From: Methylococcus capsulatus str. Texas = ATCC 19069
GTDB lineage: Bacteria; Pseudomonadota; Gammaproteobacteria; Methylococcales; Methylococcaceae
Reading direction: 5' to 3'
Assembly: GCF_000424685.1 (NCBI RefSeq)
Contig: NZ_AUKJ01000019.1
Location: forward strand, 62,001-126,000
DNA length: 64,000 bases
Both the position numbers and the translations under genes were made by a program. This document shows positions 33,532-42,066 of this stretch, one piece after another. The notes beneath the pieces were generated by a model. The model saw only the letters and a list, made by a program, of their open reading frames with translations. It did not search any database and was not told the origin of the DNA. Position 1 is the first letter of the stretch. Each line of letters starts with the position of its first letter.

Positions 33532-35646
33532 ATGGCAGAAATCCAACTTTTTCCCAGGGACCAAGTCGTCGGCATTTTCCGGGGCTTCCAGCAAGGGGGC
33601 ATGGAGTTCCACGCCGACCTGGTGTTGCCGTATCGGAACGAGTTCCAGAACATCCCGATGCATGGGCAGTTCCTTCTCGTCCAGTTGGAGACGCCCGATG
33701 AGGCGGTGTTGGGCCGCATCGCCTCTTTCTCCTCAGAGGGCAAGCTGTCTTTCGGCTCCGGCGAGGAGTTCAACATCCGCGCGGTCCGCGAGGATCGGCC
33801 GATTCCCGAAGATCTGCGTGAGCAGTACCTGAAATACCGGGTGAACATCCGTGTTCTCGGTGTGCTGCGGCGAAATGGCAAAGGGCTGACCTTCGTTCCC
33901 TCGCATCGCCGGCTCCCCCATGTTGGCAGCAAGGTGGCATTTCCGAACGACGACGTGCTGCGGGAGATCGCCGGTCACAACATCGATGGGGCACCCATCG
34001 GCCATCTGGCCTTCGGCGAGTACATCTACGCCGCGGGCAGCAAATCACTCCAGGCGCAAGAATGGATGCAGGTGGTCGATCCCGAGGTATTGGTCCGCTT
34101 CCCGATCGAGTCACTGGTATCTCGCCGCAGCTTTATCTTTGCCCGAGCGGGTTTCGGCAAATCCAATCTCAACAAGCTGCTCTTCTCGAAGCTCTACGAG
34201 ACGACGCCCTTCGTCACAAAACGCGCTGGCAAGCAGGTCCCCGTGGGCACGGTGATCTTCGATCCAGATGGTGAATATTTCTGGCCTGACGACAAGGGCC
34301 GTCCGGGGCTGTGCGATGTCCCCGCGCTGGAGGACAAGGTCGTCGTCTTCACCGACAGGAAAAATCCGAGTCCTTTCTACCAGTCGTTCGTGGCTGGCGG
34401 CATCAAGCTGGATATTCGCCGCCTACGCCCAGGAGACGTGATTTCGATCGCGCTCGGACCAGAACGTCAGGAACAGCAGAACGTCCGGAAACTTCGAGGC
34501 CTGCCCCAGGAGCGCTGGGAGAAGCTCGTAAATCTCATTGATGAAACCGGCAACTCAACGCCATTGGAGGATGTTGCCAAGCTGCTAGACCTTGAATACC
34601 CAAAGCAGGACGCCGAGGCTCTGGCCGCCCGGGCCAATATGACATCGATTGTCCGGATGCTGCACGACAAGAGCAGCCAACTCATGGACATGCTGGTTCA
34701 CGCGCTCTCCGAGGGAAAGTTGTGTGTCATTGACGTTTCCCAGATGCGCGGCGGCCAGTCACTGGTGCTCTCGGGTCTCATCCTTCGCCGCATTTTCGAT
34801 CGAAACCAGCAGGAATTCACCGCGGCCGATCCAAAGACGATCCCAACGATCGCAGTCGTCGAAGAGGCCCAATCGGTGCTGAACGAAAGCGCACCGGCTG
34901 CCGAGCCGTACATCGCCTGGGTGAAGGAAGGTCGGAAGTACGATCTGGGCGCGCTGCTGATCACCCAGCAGCCGGGCAGCATTCCTGTCGAGATCCTCAG
35001 CCAGGGCGACAACTGGTTCATCTTCCACCTGTTGTCCGCGGCGGATCTCACGTCCCTGAAAAGAGCCAACGCCCATTTCAGTGACGATTTGTTGAGCTCG
35101 CTACTCAACGAGCCCATTCCAGGCCAGGGTGTGTTTTGGAGCTCGGTGGGAGGCAAGCCCTATCCAGTCAGCCTCCGCGCCCTGTCGTTCGAGAAGATGT
35201 TCTCGATGCGGGACCATGACTACAACCAGCCAGCCGGTCACACCTACGCCCAAACGCTGCGCAGCACCTTCTCCGGGATGAGGCAGATCGCGACGACAGC
35301 GCGCGTTCCCGAAGCCGAGGGTGCAGGCACTTTGTTTCCTGCAGAGGCCGAACACGAAGAAGCCGAGCCGGTGGACGTCATGGCAAACATCGAGCAGCGG
35401 GCAATCGACGCCCTGCGGGCCGATGCCAAGCTGATCGCAAAAATCGAATCCACCGATGGAGCCGCATGGGGCTCCATCAAGGCGTTCTTCCTCGATCAAC
35501 TGCCCGAGCACTTGGATGACAGGGATACCCTGGCCTTCCGGCTGGTGAAGAAGGCGCTTGACCATTTCTATGGCCCACAAGACCAGGGGTGGGAGCAATA
35601 CCGCCATCCGACCCGCAACACTGCCTACGTCAGAAAGAGGAGCTAG
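33532..35646 (+). CDS. herA: HerA-type DNA translocase (FtsK-HerA ATPase)
   Basis: This 704-residue HerA/FtsK-superfamily ATPase shows an N-terminal HAS-barrel-like region, Walker A FARAGFGKSNLNKLLF near residue 206, the family's GTVIFDPDGEYFW near 243, Walker B PTIAVVEEAQSVL near 440, and LLITQQPGSIPVEILSQGDN near 480. The ATG at 33532 is preferred because GAGGGGG ends 6 nt before it; an in-frame ATG at 33517 overlaps the nurA stop. It would form a hexameric ring that pumps DNA to NurA. A methyltransferase follows after 3 nt. Confidence 0.92.
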   Translation: MAEIQLFPRDQVVGIFRGFQQGGMEFHADLVLPYRNEFQNIPMHGQFLLVQLETPDEAVLGRIASFSSEGKLSFGSGEEFNIRAVREDRPIPEDLREQYLKYRVNIRVLGVLRRNGKGLTFVPSHRRLPHVGSKVAFPNDDVLREIAGHNIDGAPIGHLAFGEYIYAAGSKSLQAQEWMQVVDPEVLVRFPIESLVSRRSFIFARAGFGKSNLNKLLFSKLYETTPFVTKRAGKQVPVGTVIFDPDGEYFWPDDKGRPGLCDVPALEDKVVVFTDRKNPSPFYQSFVAGGIKLDIRRLRPGDVISIALGPERQEQQNVRKLRGLPQERWEKLVNLIDETGNSTPLEDVAKLLDLEYPKQDAEALAARANMTSIVRMLHDKSSQLMDMLVHALSEGKLCVIDVSQMRGGQSLVLSGLILRRIFDRNQQEFTAADPKTIPTIAVVEEAQSVLNESAPAAEPYIAWVKEGRKYDLGALLITQQPGSIPVEILSQGDNWFIFHLLSAADLTSLKRANAHFSDDLLSSLLNEPIPGQGVFWSSVGGKPYPVSLRALSFEKMFSMRDHDYNQPAGHTYAQTLRSTFSGMRQIATTARVPEAEGAGTLFPAEAEHEEAEPVDVMANIEQRAIDALRADAKLIAKIESTDGAAWGSIKAFFLDQLPEHLDDRDTLAFRLVKKALDHFYGPQDQGWEQYRHPTRNTAYVRKRS

Positions 35647-35649
35647 GCA

Positions 35650-36744
35650 GTGTCCACCGCACAAACGGCTCTGAACGGAATTTGCCCCTACTTCACGATG
35701 TTCCCGCTCGACTTTCCGCTCAACATCCTGAAGCGGAGAGCACAGGCAGGTGATGTAGTGCTTGATCCTTTCTGCGGCCGGGGCACCACCAATTTCGCTG
35801 CACGACTTGTCGGCCTCCGTTCCCTTGGGGTGGACTCCAGTCCGGTTGCTGCAGCCATCACGGCCTCCAAGCTCGCGACGACCACCGTTGATGACATCCT
35901 TGCCGAGGCACGCAGGATTCTGACCGAACGTGAAGCGCGCCACATCCCGACCAGCGAGTTCTGGCAATGGGCGTTTCACCCGACCGTGCTGGACGCGCTG
36001 TGTCGATTCCGGGAGGCATTCCTGGAGGACTGCACTACGGATGCCCGCATCGCGCTCCGCGGCATCGTCCTGGGTGCGCTGCATGGCCCGAAGCAGAAGT
36101 CCTTCCCGAGCTACTTCTCCAACCAATGCCCCCGCACCTACGCCCCCAAGCCTGCCTATGCGACACGCTTCTGGCAGGGGCGAGGGCTTGAGCCTGACCC
36201 CATCGATGTCTTGGCCGTGATTGAACGGCGGGCGAAGCGCTACTACGCAACGTCTTCCGACATCACGGGAGCCGTGCGATTGGCGGACAGCCGGGAGGCC
36301 GAGGCGCTCCAGCCAGACACGCCGGAAGCTCGGTTCGACTGGGTGATCACGTCGCCCCCGTACTACGGCATGAGGACCTATATCCCCGACCAGTGGCTGC
36401 GAAACTGGTTCGTGGGAGGCCCCGACGCTGTCGACTACACCAATCGCGATCAGGTCGTTCATTCGAGCCCTGAGGACTTTGCGGCCGATCTGCGTCAGGT
36501 ATGGCGCAACGCGGAGAACGTGTGCGCGGAAGATGCCAAGATGGTCATCCGGTTCGGTGGCATCACGGACAGGCGCGCCGACCCGCTCGACCTCATCAAG
36601 AGATCCCTCAGTGACAGCGGCTGGCGCATCACCACAATCAGGGAGGCTGGGTCTGCCACAGAAGGCAAGCGCCAGGCGGATGCCTTCCTGCGCACCAAGT
36701 CCAAGCCGATGGTCGAGTACGACGTTTGGGCGACCAGGCAGTAG
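35650..36744 (+). CDS. DNA amino-methyltransferase of the NurA-HerA operon
   Basis: This 364-residue protein starts at GTG 35650. It has an AdoMet-binding motif VLDPFCGRGTTNFAARLVG near residue 38 and the catalytic motif TSPPYYGMRTY near 235. The SPPY tetrad indicates exocyclic-amino methylation (N6-adenine or N4-cytosine). Motif I comes before motif IV, unlike the methylase at 41 kb. Being third in the operon, it may protect self DNA from the NurA-HerA nuclease. A terminator lies about 250 bp downstream. Confidence 0.85.
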   Translation: MSTAQTALNGICPYFTMFPLDFPLNILKRRAQAGDVVLDPFCGRGTTNFAARLVGLRSLGVDSSPVAAAITASKLATTTVDDILAEARRILTEREARHIPTSEFWQWAFHPTVLDALCRFREAFLEDCTTDARIALRGIVLGALHGPKQKSFPSYFSNQCPRTYAPKPAYATRFWQGRGLEPDPIDVLAVIERRAKRYYATSSDITGAVRLADSREAEALQPDTPEARFDWVITSPPYYGMRTYIPDQWLRNWFVGGPDAVDYTNRDQVVHSSPEDFAADLRQVWRNAENVCAEDAKMVIRFGGITDRRADPLDLIKRSLSDSGWRITTIREAGSATEGKRQADAFLRTKSKPMVEYDVWATRQ

Positions 36745-37245
36745 TTCGGGTGCGTCGGGTAGATCGTGGGTGCCAGGTGCCCGAAGCGGACGCTGGTTCA
36801 ATTCAGGATTCGGGAATCGAACTGGCGGCCGATTTGAGGTACTTGGCGGATGCCGACGCTGGCAGGAACTGATACGATTGCCGGCAGCAGGGGCTGGGTT
36901 CCGCGCCGTTCCGCAGGAGTTCGCAGCGACTCTAAGGCGCTGAGTTACCCGGGTTTGGCACTGGCTGCCGCCCCACCACCACCATTCCACGCCCAACCTC
37001 TGTCGGTTGGGCGTTTTCATTTCCGTGCTCCGCGACACCACGCGGGGTTCGGCGCCGTTCTGCATGTGTCACGCGGTAGTGACGCGGCGTCCGGAAGTCG
37101 TCCGGTTGGACTCTCTTTCGCTCTCCGTTCTCTCGAAACCGGCGTCAACTTCTTCGCCCCAGCACACGCAGGCGGCTTTGTGCGTCAACGCTTTGCACGT
37201 GTGTCACGGGCATCGGTTGTCCATCGTGCTTGGATGACCAAGGCA
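36745..37245. other. Non-coding junction between defence module and integrative element
   Basis: These 501 bases hold no believable gene on either strand; frames here are short and unlike proteins. A hairpin terminator for the + strand operon is at 36990-37017. Just before it is a run reading GCCGCCCCACCACCACCATT, which recalls the 3' ends of tmRNA/tRNA genes used as attachment sites. However, no cloverleaf or T-arm could be folded by eye. The segment may be the scar of an integration boundary. Confidence 0.4.
36990..37017 (+). terminator. Rho-independent terminator downstream of the NurA-HerA-methylase operon
   Basis: A perfect 9-bp stem CGCCCAACC / GGTTGGGCG (36990-36998 with 37005-37013) with a 6-base loop is followed by TTTT. 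It is the strongest hairpin-plus-T signal in this part of the window. Confidence 0.82.
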
Positions 37246-38208
37246 TCAGGCCGGCGCAGGACTCGACGCCGCCGCGCAGGGCATGGCGTACAAGCCCGCA
37301 CGCTGCTGCGTGACCACGAGGGCGCGGTAGGCGAACAGCGCCCCCTCGGCCTCGATCTTGCCCTTGTCGCGCGCCTTGACCTTGAACACGTCGATGGGCT
37401 TGGCGCTCTCAAGTCCCGCACGTTGCATGACCTGCTCGGCCGTGCGCGGCTCGCCTCTGAACGACCACAGGGCCTTGAACACCGCGGCCTGCGCCTCGGT
37501 CAGCCGGATCGGTCCGTGTGGCCAGTCGGTCAAGGTCACCCAGCGGAAATCCGCCGAGAACGGCCCATGCACGGCCGCCGCGGGATCGAGGGGCTGCGGC
37601 GCGGGCGGCTCACCCGGCAGGCCGATGAACGCGATGCCGCCACCGTAGAGGGTGAAGCGATCTTCCAGCGCCCACCACTGCACGCCCGGCCCGAAGGGTG
37701 CGCCGCGCGTCTCGCGGGGCTTGGGCGTGATCACCCGAAGGTCGCTCCCGGCCACGCGCACCCGATCCAGCAGCGCCGGCTCGCGCCACAGGCGAACGAT
37801 GTCGCGTGCCAGCAGCACCGGCGAGCGCCGGAAGTCGCCCAGCCGCCACACGCCGTCGCCGAGGTCGTCGATGCCGTCGCGGCTCTCGATCGCAAGCGCC
37901 AGGCGCAGCTTCTGGCGCAGCCAGTCCTCGTTCAGCCGCAGCGATGTGCCGTCCTGCGGCGAGACCGGCACCGGCCCGCAGTCCGGGCAGCGGCACAAAC
38001 GCCCGCCGCGCCCGTCGCCGAGCACCGGTGCCCGATGCAGCGCGCAATGCGGGCACAGCACGCAGGATTGATCGGTCACCGCCGCCTGGATCGCGCGGCC
38101 CAGGTGCGGCAGAAGCGCCACTTCGCGCGGCGACAAGGTGGCGCGCAGCACTGGTGTGCCCGCGGCGAACAGCCGGCAGAGGAACTGCCAACCCTCGTGC
38201 GCCGACAT
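37246..38208 (-). CDS. Zinc-ribbon protein of unknown function in integrative element
   Basis: This 320-residue protein has a likely zinc ribbon (CVLCPHCALH ... GRLCRCPDCG) between residues 48 and 82. The remainder is a mixed alpha/beta region with a helical end (RLTEAQAAVFKALWSFRGEPRTAEQVMQRAGL, split) that looks like a winged helix. It sits 1-2 nt downstream of the frameshifted gene and is probably in one operon with it. The two genes and the XRE/ImmA pair seem to form the left part of the element. No named family is recognised. Confidence 0.6.
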   Translation of the reverse strand: MSAHEGWQFLCRLFAAGTPVLRATLSPREVALLPHLGRAIQAAVTDQSCVLCPHCALHRAPVLGDGRGGRLCRCPDCGPVPVSPQDGTSLRLNEDWLRQKLRLALAIESRDGIDDLGDGVWRLGDFRRSPVLLARDIVRLWREPALLDRVRVAGSDLRVITPKPRETRGAPFGPGVQWWALEDRFTLYGGGIAFIGLPGEPPAPQPLDPAAAVHGPFSADFRWVTLTDWPHGPIRLTEAQAAVFKALWSFRGEPRTAEQVMQRAGLESAKPIDVFKVKARDKGKIEAEGALFAYRALVVTQQRAGLYAMPCAAASSPAPA

Positions 38209-38209
38209 C

Positions 38210-39444
38210 TCACGCGCCCTCGGGCGTCGTCGCCCCCACCGTGCCCGTGGCCAAGGGCGCTTCGTGTGCGCTCAAGGTCTGGCCGGGGCGCAGGATGCCG
38301 ATGCGCACCAGGTAGCGTTCCAGCTGCGCTTGCAGCCTGGGATCGAACTGATGCAGGTTGAGTCGCCCGCGGCTCGTGACCTCGATGGGCACCACGCGGG
38401 CGCGGGTGCGTCCCGGCTCCGGCGGGTAGTACAGGTTGATCTGGGCGGCCAGCACCGTCCAGCGGCCCTCCAGTGGCGCGGGCAGTTGTTCGCGCAGCAA
38501 CTCGTGCACCGAACGGTGGCGGCTGGCCTGCATGGCGGTGCACTCGATCTTGAGCTCGCCGTCCGGGCTCAGCAGCGCCAGCGACTTCAGCTGCACCAGC
38601 GAGAAGCCGTCCTCGAACACTTCGGGCACGTCGAAGCCCGTGCGCAGCGCCGACAGATCCAGCGCCGGGGCCTTGATGCGCTCGGGCGTGGCCTGGACCC
38701 CGAGCACATGCTCGGCGAAGGCCTGCACCAGCATCTGCTGCACCTTGTGGCCGCCGCGCACCAGGGTGCGCACCACGCCCGTGGCCTCGGCGTACTCCAA
38801 CACCATGTGGATGTTGGGATTGCCCACGCGCTGCTTCAACACCACGCCCTCGAACTCCAGCCGCAGCATGGCCAAGTCTTTGACGTGCACCGTCAGCAGA
38901 TGGATGCCGGGGCCCGGGTCACCAGATAGGCCACACACCCCTCGCCGCACTGCCGCTCGCGCTGGTAGTAGGCCGAGATCGCCTGACGCAAGCCGGCCAG
39001 GGCCGCGTCCATCCCGATCGGGCGGCGCCGCACCCCCAGGTTGAACTGCTGCGCCTGGGCGCTGTGGTGCGCCCAGAAATCGAGATCGCTGGCGCGCTCG
39101 AACAGCGCCCGGTGCCGCACGTACAGCCAAAACGACCGATGCAGGTCGCTCTGGCAAAAGGTGAGTCCCGTCAACACGGCCGGATCGTTCACCGCGGCCT
39201 CGAACATCGCCTGGCTGCCCGCGGCATCGCCGAGTGCGACGCTGGCCATCAGCTCGGCCGTCAGCCGGTCACGTGCCGCCGTGTCGCCCCAGGCCTTGAT
39301 GGCTTCGATCACGTCCCGATTGGGTGGCCCGTCCGGCTGCGGCTCGGGCGCAGGCGGCTCCGCCAACCCGTGGCTGGCGAGGAACTGGTGCAGGGTCTCG
39401 TCCGGCGGCAGCGCCAGCAGCACGTCGACATAGGTCTTCTTCAT
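38210..39444 (-). pseudogene. Gene of unknown function split by a frameshift near 38,905
   Basis: Two overlapping leftward frames make one protein of about 411 residues if one base is corrected. The first part (39444 down to about 38905) starts KKTYVDVLLALPPDETLHQFLASHG behind AAAGGA and ends YLVTRAP. The second continues GIHLLTVHVKDLAMLRLEFEGV and runs to 38210. The change occurs in a C/G run (CCCGGGCCCCGG on the minus strand), a common place for sequencing slips as well as real mutations. Neither part has a recognised domain. The downstream neighbour follows without a gap. Confidence 0.6.
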
Positions 39445-39689
39445 CGCGTCTCGGTCCTTTCCCTGAGGTGGCGTCGGAGGTCTGCGGACCGAGGGTTCGG
39501 GCGCGCGGGCCGGCGACAGTTGACTGAACTCGAATCACGCAGAAGTAAGGCAGCGTGATACAGCGCGATTGTGTCCCTGCGTGGTCCGCTTGTCAAACTA
39601 CATGGCACATCTGGCGGCATTTGGTATCACAGGGCTATACTGTCCGACCGCATTCCAATACTTCCCGTGATTCGAGACAGGACATCGCC
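39445..39689. promoter_or_regulatory. Divergent regulatory region upstream of the XRE regulator
   Basis: This 245-bp gap lies between divergent genes. A -10-like TATACT is at 39636-39641 with only a weak -35. Inverted half-sites GTGATAC (39555-39561) and GTATCAC (39624-39630) could be operators for the XRE protein encoded just downstream. TTGTCA at 39590-39595 is a second -35 candidate without a good partner. All of this is pattern-based. Confidence 0.4.
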
Positions 39690-40037
39690 ATGGCTTCCAC
39701 ATTCGGATCTCGCCTGCGGCGATTTCGCGAGGCGAAGAAACTGACCTTGCAGCAGGTGGCCGATGCGGTCGGCTGCACCAAGGCCTACATCTGGGAACTG
39801 GAGATGAAAGAGGGGCAGCGCCCCTCGGCCGAGCGCGTGCAGGCGCTGGCCAAGGTGCTGGGCGTGACCATGGAGGACATCATGGGCGAGCCCCTGCCTG
39901 CAGCGCCCGAGGCCAGCCCCGAGGACGTGGCCTTCTTCCGCGCCTACGCCGGCATGCGCGAGGACGAGAAGGCCCGCGTGCGCCAGGCCTTGAAACTCAT
40001 CTTCCCGGACAAAGACCTGCCGGAGCCCAAGGGATGA
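39690..40037 (+). CDS. XRE-family transcriptional regulator
   Basis: This 115-residue protein has a clear lambda-Cro/C1-type helix-turn-helix in its first 60 residues (FGSRLRRFREAKKLTLQQVADAVGCTKAYIWELE, split), followed by a short helical tail. ATG 39690 is the first start compatible with the domain. It overlaps the ImmA/IrrE protease gene by 4 nt. This repressor/protease pair commonly controls mobile elements: DNA damage or another signal lets the protease cleave the repressor. It likely regulates this element, perhaps also its restriction genes. Confidence 0.9.
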   Translation: MASTFGSRLRRFREAKKLTLQQVADAVGCTKAYIWELEMKEGQRPSAERVQALAKVLGVTMEDIMGEPLPAAPEASPEDVAFFRAYAGMREDEKARVRQALKLIFPDKDLPEPKG

Positions 40038-41008
40038 CTTCGGCGCCGCCGCTCACCGGGTCGATCGCCGCCAGCAGGCTGCATCACTGGCTGCGGGCCT
40101 GGTATGCGGGAGCGGTGCCGGAGGCGGTCGATCTCGATGTCGTGCGGCAGATGCTGCCGAGCACGCCCTTCGGGGCAGGGGTGCGCGAAATCCGCCCGCC
40201 GGTGCCGTTCGACGACGCGGCCTTCGAAGGGATGCTGGCGCGCGATCCCACGGACCCCGCCGTCTGGGGCATCGCCTACAACGGCAGCGTCAGCCCCGAG
40301 CGTCAGCGCTTCACCATCGCGCACGAGCTCGGGCATTTCGTGCTGCACCGCGATCGGCAGCCGCGCTTTGGCTGCGACAAGGAGAGCGTCTACTCGGGCC
40401 ACGAGACCATGCGCCAGATCGAGCGCGAGGCCGACGACTTCGCCGCCAACTTGCTGATGCCCGGCGACCTGCTGCGCCAATGGACGGCCAACCGGCGCAT
40501 CGATCTGCACGTGCTCAGTGCGATTGCCCAGCGCTTCCAAGTCTCGTTCGAGGCGCTGTGCATCCGCTTCATCAAGTACACCGGCGAGTGCGCCATCCTG
40601 GTCTACTGGGACAACGGCTATGCGAAGTACGAGTGGCGCAGCAGCAGTGCCGTGAAGACCCGGGCGCGCATCCGGCGCACCGACGATCCGCAAGAGCCCC
40701 TGCCCGGCACGCTCGCCGCCGACGCGAGCGTCGTGCAGGCGTGGGAGGGAGTGGAAATGTCCGCCGCGATCTGGTGTCCGGAAGAAGCGCCCTACATGAA
40801 GCTGCGCGAGTTCAAGCACAGCTACGGCGCGAAGGATCGCGTCCTCACTCTCCTGCTACTGGAGGGCGCCGAGCCGCGCTCTTGGGATCGGTCTTTGCAG
40901 CACGACGAAGCCCCCAACATCTACGACCAATATCCTGGGAACGGCAAGAATCCGGGCTTAACGCTCGGAAACTTGTCCGTTCGTGATCGACAAAATAGCG
41001 CAGATTGA
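40034..41008 (+). CDS. ImmA/IrrE-family metallopeptidase
   Basis: This 324-residue protein has the zinc-protease motif HELGHFVLH near residue 97 and the third ligand region EREADDFAANLLMP about 28 residues on. It is coupled to the XRE gene (ATGA overlap) and so is the probable anti-repressor protease. The C-terminal 130 residues are an extra beta-rich region (WRSSSAVKTRARIRR ...) not needed for the protease core and possibly a sensor. The methyltransferase start follows 11 nt downstream. Confidence 0.88.
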   Translation: MTSAPPLTGSIAASRLHHWLRAWYAGAVPEAVDLDVVRQMLPSTPFGAGVREIRPPVPFDDAAFEGMLARDPTDPAVWGIAYNGSVSPERQRFTIAHELGHFVLHRDRQPRFGCDKESVYSGHETMRQIEREADDFAANLLMPGDLLRQWTANRRIDLHVLSAIAQRFQVSFEALCIRFIKYTGECAILVYWDNGYAKYEWRSSSAVKTRARIRRTDDPQEPLPGTLAADASVVQAWEGVEMSAAIWCPEEAPYMKLREFKHSYGAKDRVLTLLLLEGAEPRSWDRSLQHDEAPNIYDQYPGNGKNPGLTLGNLSVRDRQNSAD

Positions 41009-41019
41009 AGGAGATTGCA

Positions 41020-42066
41020 GTGCAAATAACCGAAAAACCGATTGCGGTCGAAAAGTCTGACCAGTTCCGTCAGACAAGCAAGGTGCGCGCGCCGCGCAAC
41101 CGCACATTGACCATTGGCAACGATGAAAAGGCTGCTCTTTTAGATCAGACAATTTCCCTTTCTCGTCCGGTAAGTGTGGCAGAGATCGAGGGGCGAGTCA
41201 TCCATCAAGACATCTTCGAGTGCGCTGGCAATTTGCCAGACTCATTTATTGATCTGCTTATTATCGACCCCCCTTACAATCTAAACAAGGTTTTCGGCGG
41301 TACCAAATTCTCCAGGGCGAGCCCAAAAGACTATGAAGAGTGGCTAAATGCATGGCTAAGTAAGCTCGTCCGTTGTCTTAAGCCTACTGCATCAATCTAC
41401 GTCTGCTGCGACTGGCAATCGTCTGCATCTGTTCAGGCTGTATTGCAGAGTCACTTCATCGTAAGGAATAGAATCACTTGGGAGAGAGAAAAAGGACGAG
41501 GGGCGAGCGCGAATTGGAAAAACTGCTCGGAGGACATTTGGTTCTGCACAATGTCCAAGGACTACTTTTTCAACGTCGAGGCCGTAAAGCTCAAAAAGAA
41601 GGTCATTGCTCCCTACCGAGATAAGTCGGGCGCTCCTAAGGATTGGCAGGAAACTGATTCCGGTAACTTTCGCCTAACACACCCTTCTAATCTTTGGACT
41701 GATATCTCAATCCCATTCTGGTCGATGCCGGAGAATACCGACCACCCCACGCAGAAGCCAGAGAAACTACTTGCGAAGCTAATCTTGGCGAGCTCGCGTC
41801 AGGGCGATTTCGTTTTCGATCCATTTCTAGGATCTGGCTCAACATGCGTGACCGCCAAGAAGCTCGGACGCCGGTTTAGCGGGGTAGAGATAGAGGCTGA
41901 TTACTGTTGTATGGCCGTCAAGCGACTAGCTCTTGCAGAGGCTGATCGAAGTATCCAGGGATACCGCGGAGGTTACTTTTGGGAGCGGAACAGCCTCAGC
42001 GAGCAGAAGTTCGAGAAAAAAAGGAGCACTTCTTCAGAAATGAGCGGAGAACTCTTCGATGAATAA
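41020..42066 (+). CDS. DNA amino-methyltransferase of a type II-like restriction-modification system
   Basis: This 348-residue beta-class methyltransferase has the catalytic motif IV IIDPPYNLNKVFGG near residue 83 and motif I FDPFLGSGSTCVTAKKLG near 266, the order typical of beta-class N6A/N4C enzymes. GTG 41020 is chosen because GAAGGAG (41007-41013) is well spaced before it; TTG 41005 is too near that site. The gene and its partner are distinctly AT-richer than all surrounding DNA, pointing to separate acquisition. It overlaps the endonuclease gene by 8 nt. Confidence 0.9.
   Translation: MQITEKPIAVEKSDQFRQTSKVRAPRNRTLTIGNDEKAALLDQTISLSRPVSVAEIEGRVIHQDIFECAGNLPDSFIDLLIIDPPYNLNKVFGGTKFSRASPKDYEEWLNAWLSKLVRCLKPTASIYVCCDWQSSASVQAVLQSHFIVRNRITWEREKGRGASANWKNCSEDIWFCTMSKDYFFNVEAVKLKKKVIAPYRDKSGAPKDWQETDSGNFRLTHPSNLWTDISIPFWSMPENTDHPTQKPEKLLAKLILASSRQGDFVFDPFLGSGSTCVTAKKLGRRFSGVEIEADYCCMAVKRLALAEADRSIQGYRGGYFWERNSLSEQKFEKKRSTSSEMSGELFDE

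Noticed and set aside
36960-36990. tmRNA or tRNA 3'-end remnant before the terminator
   Set aside because: GCCCCACCACCACC is suggestive, but no T-arm, acceptor stem or tag frame could be found; kept only as a remark on a possible scar.
35101-37065. Minus-strand frame of 654 codons opposite HerA and methylase
   Set aside because: The plus strand has unmistakable HerA and SPPY motifs with ribosome sites; the opposite frame has neither.
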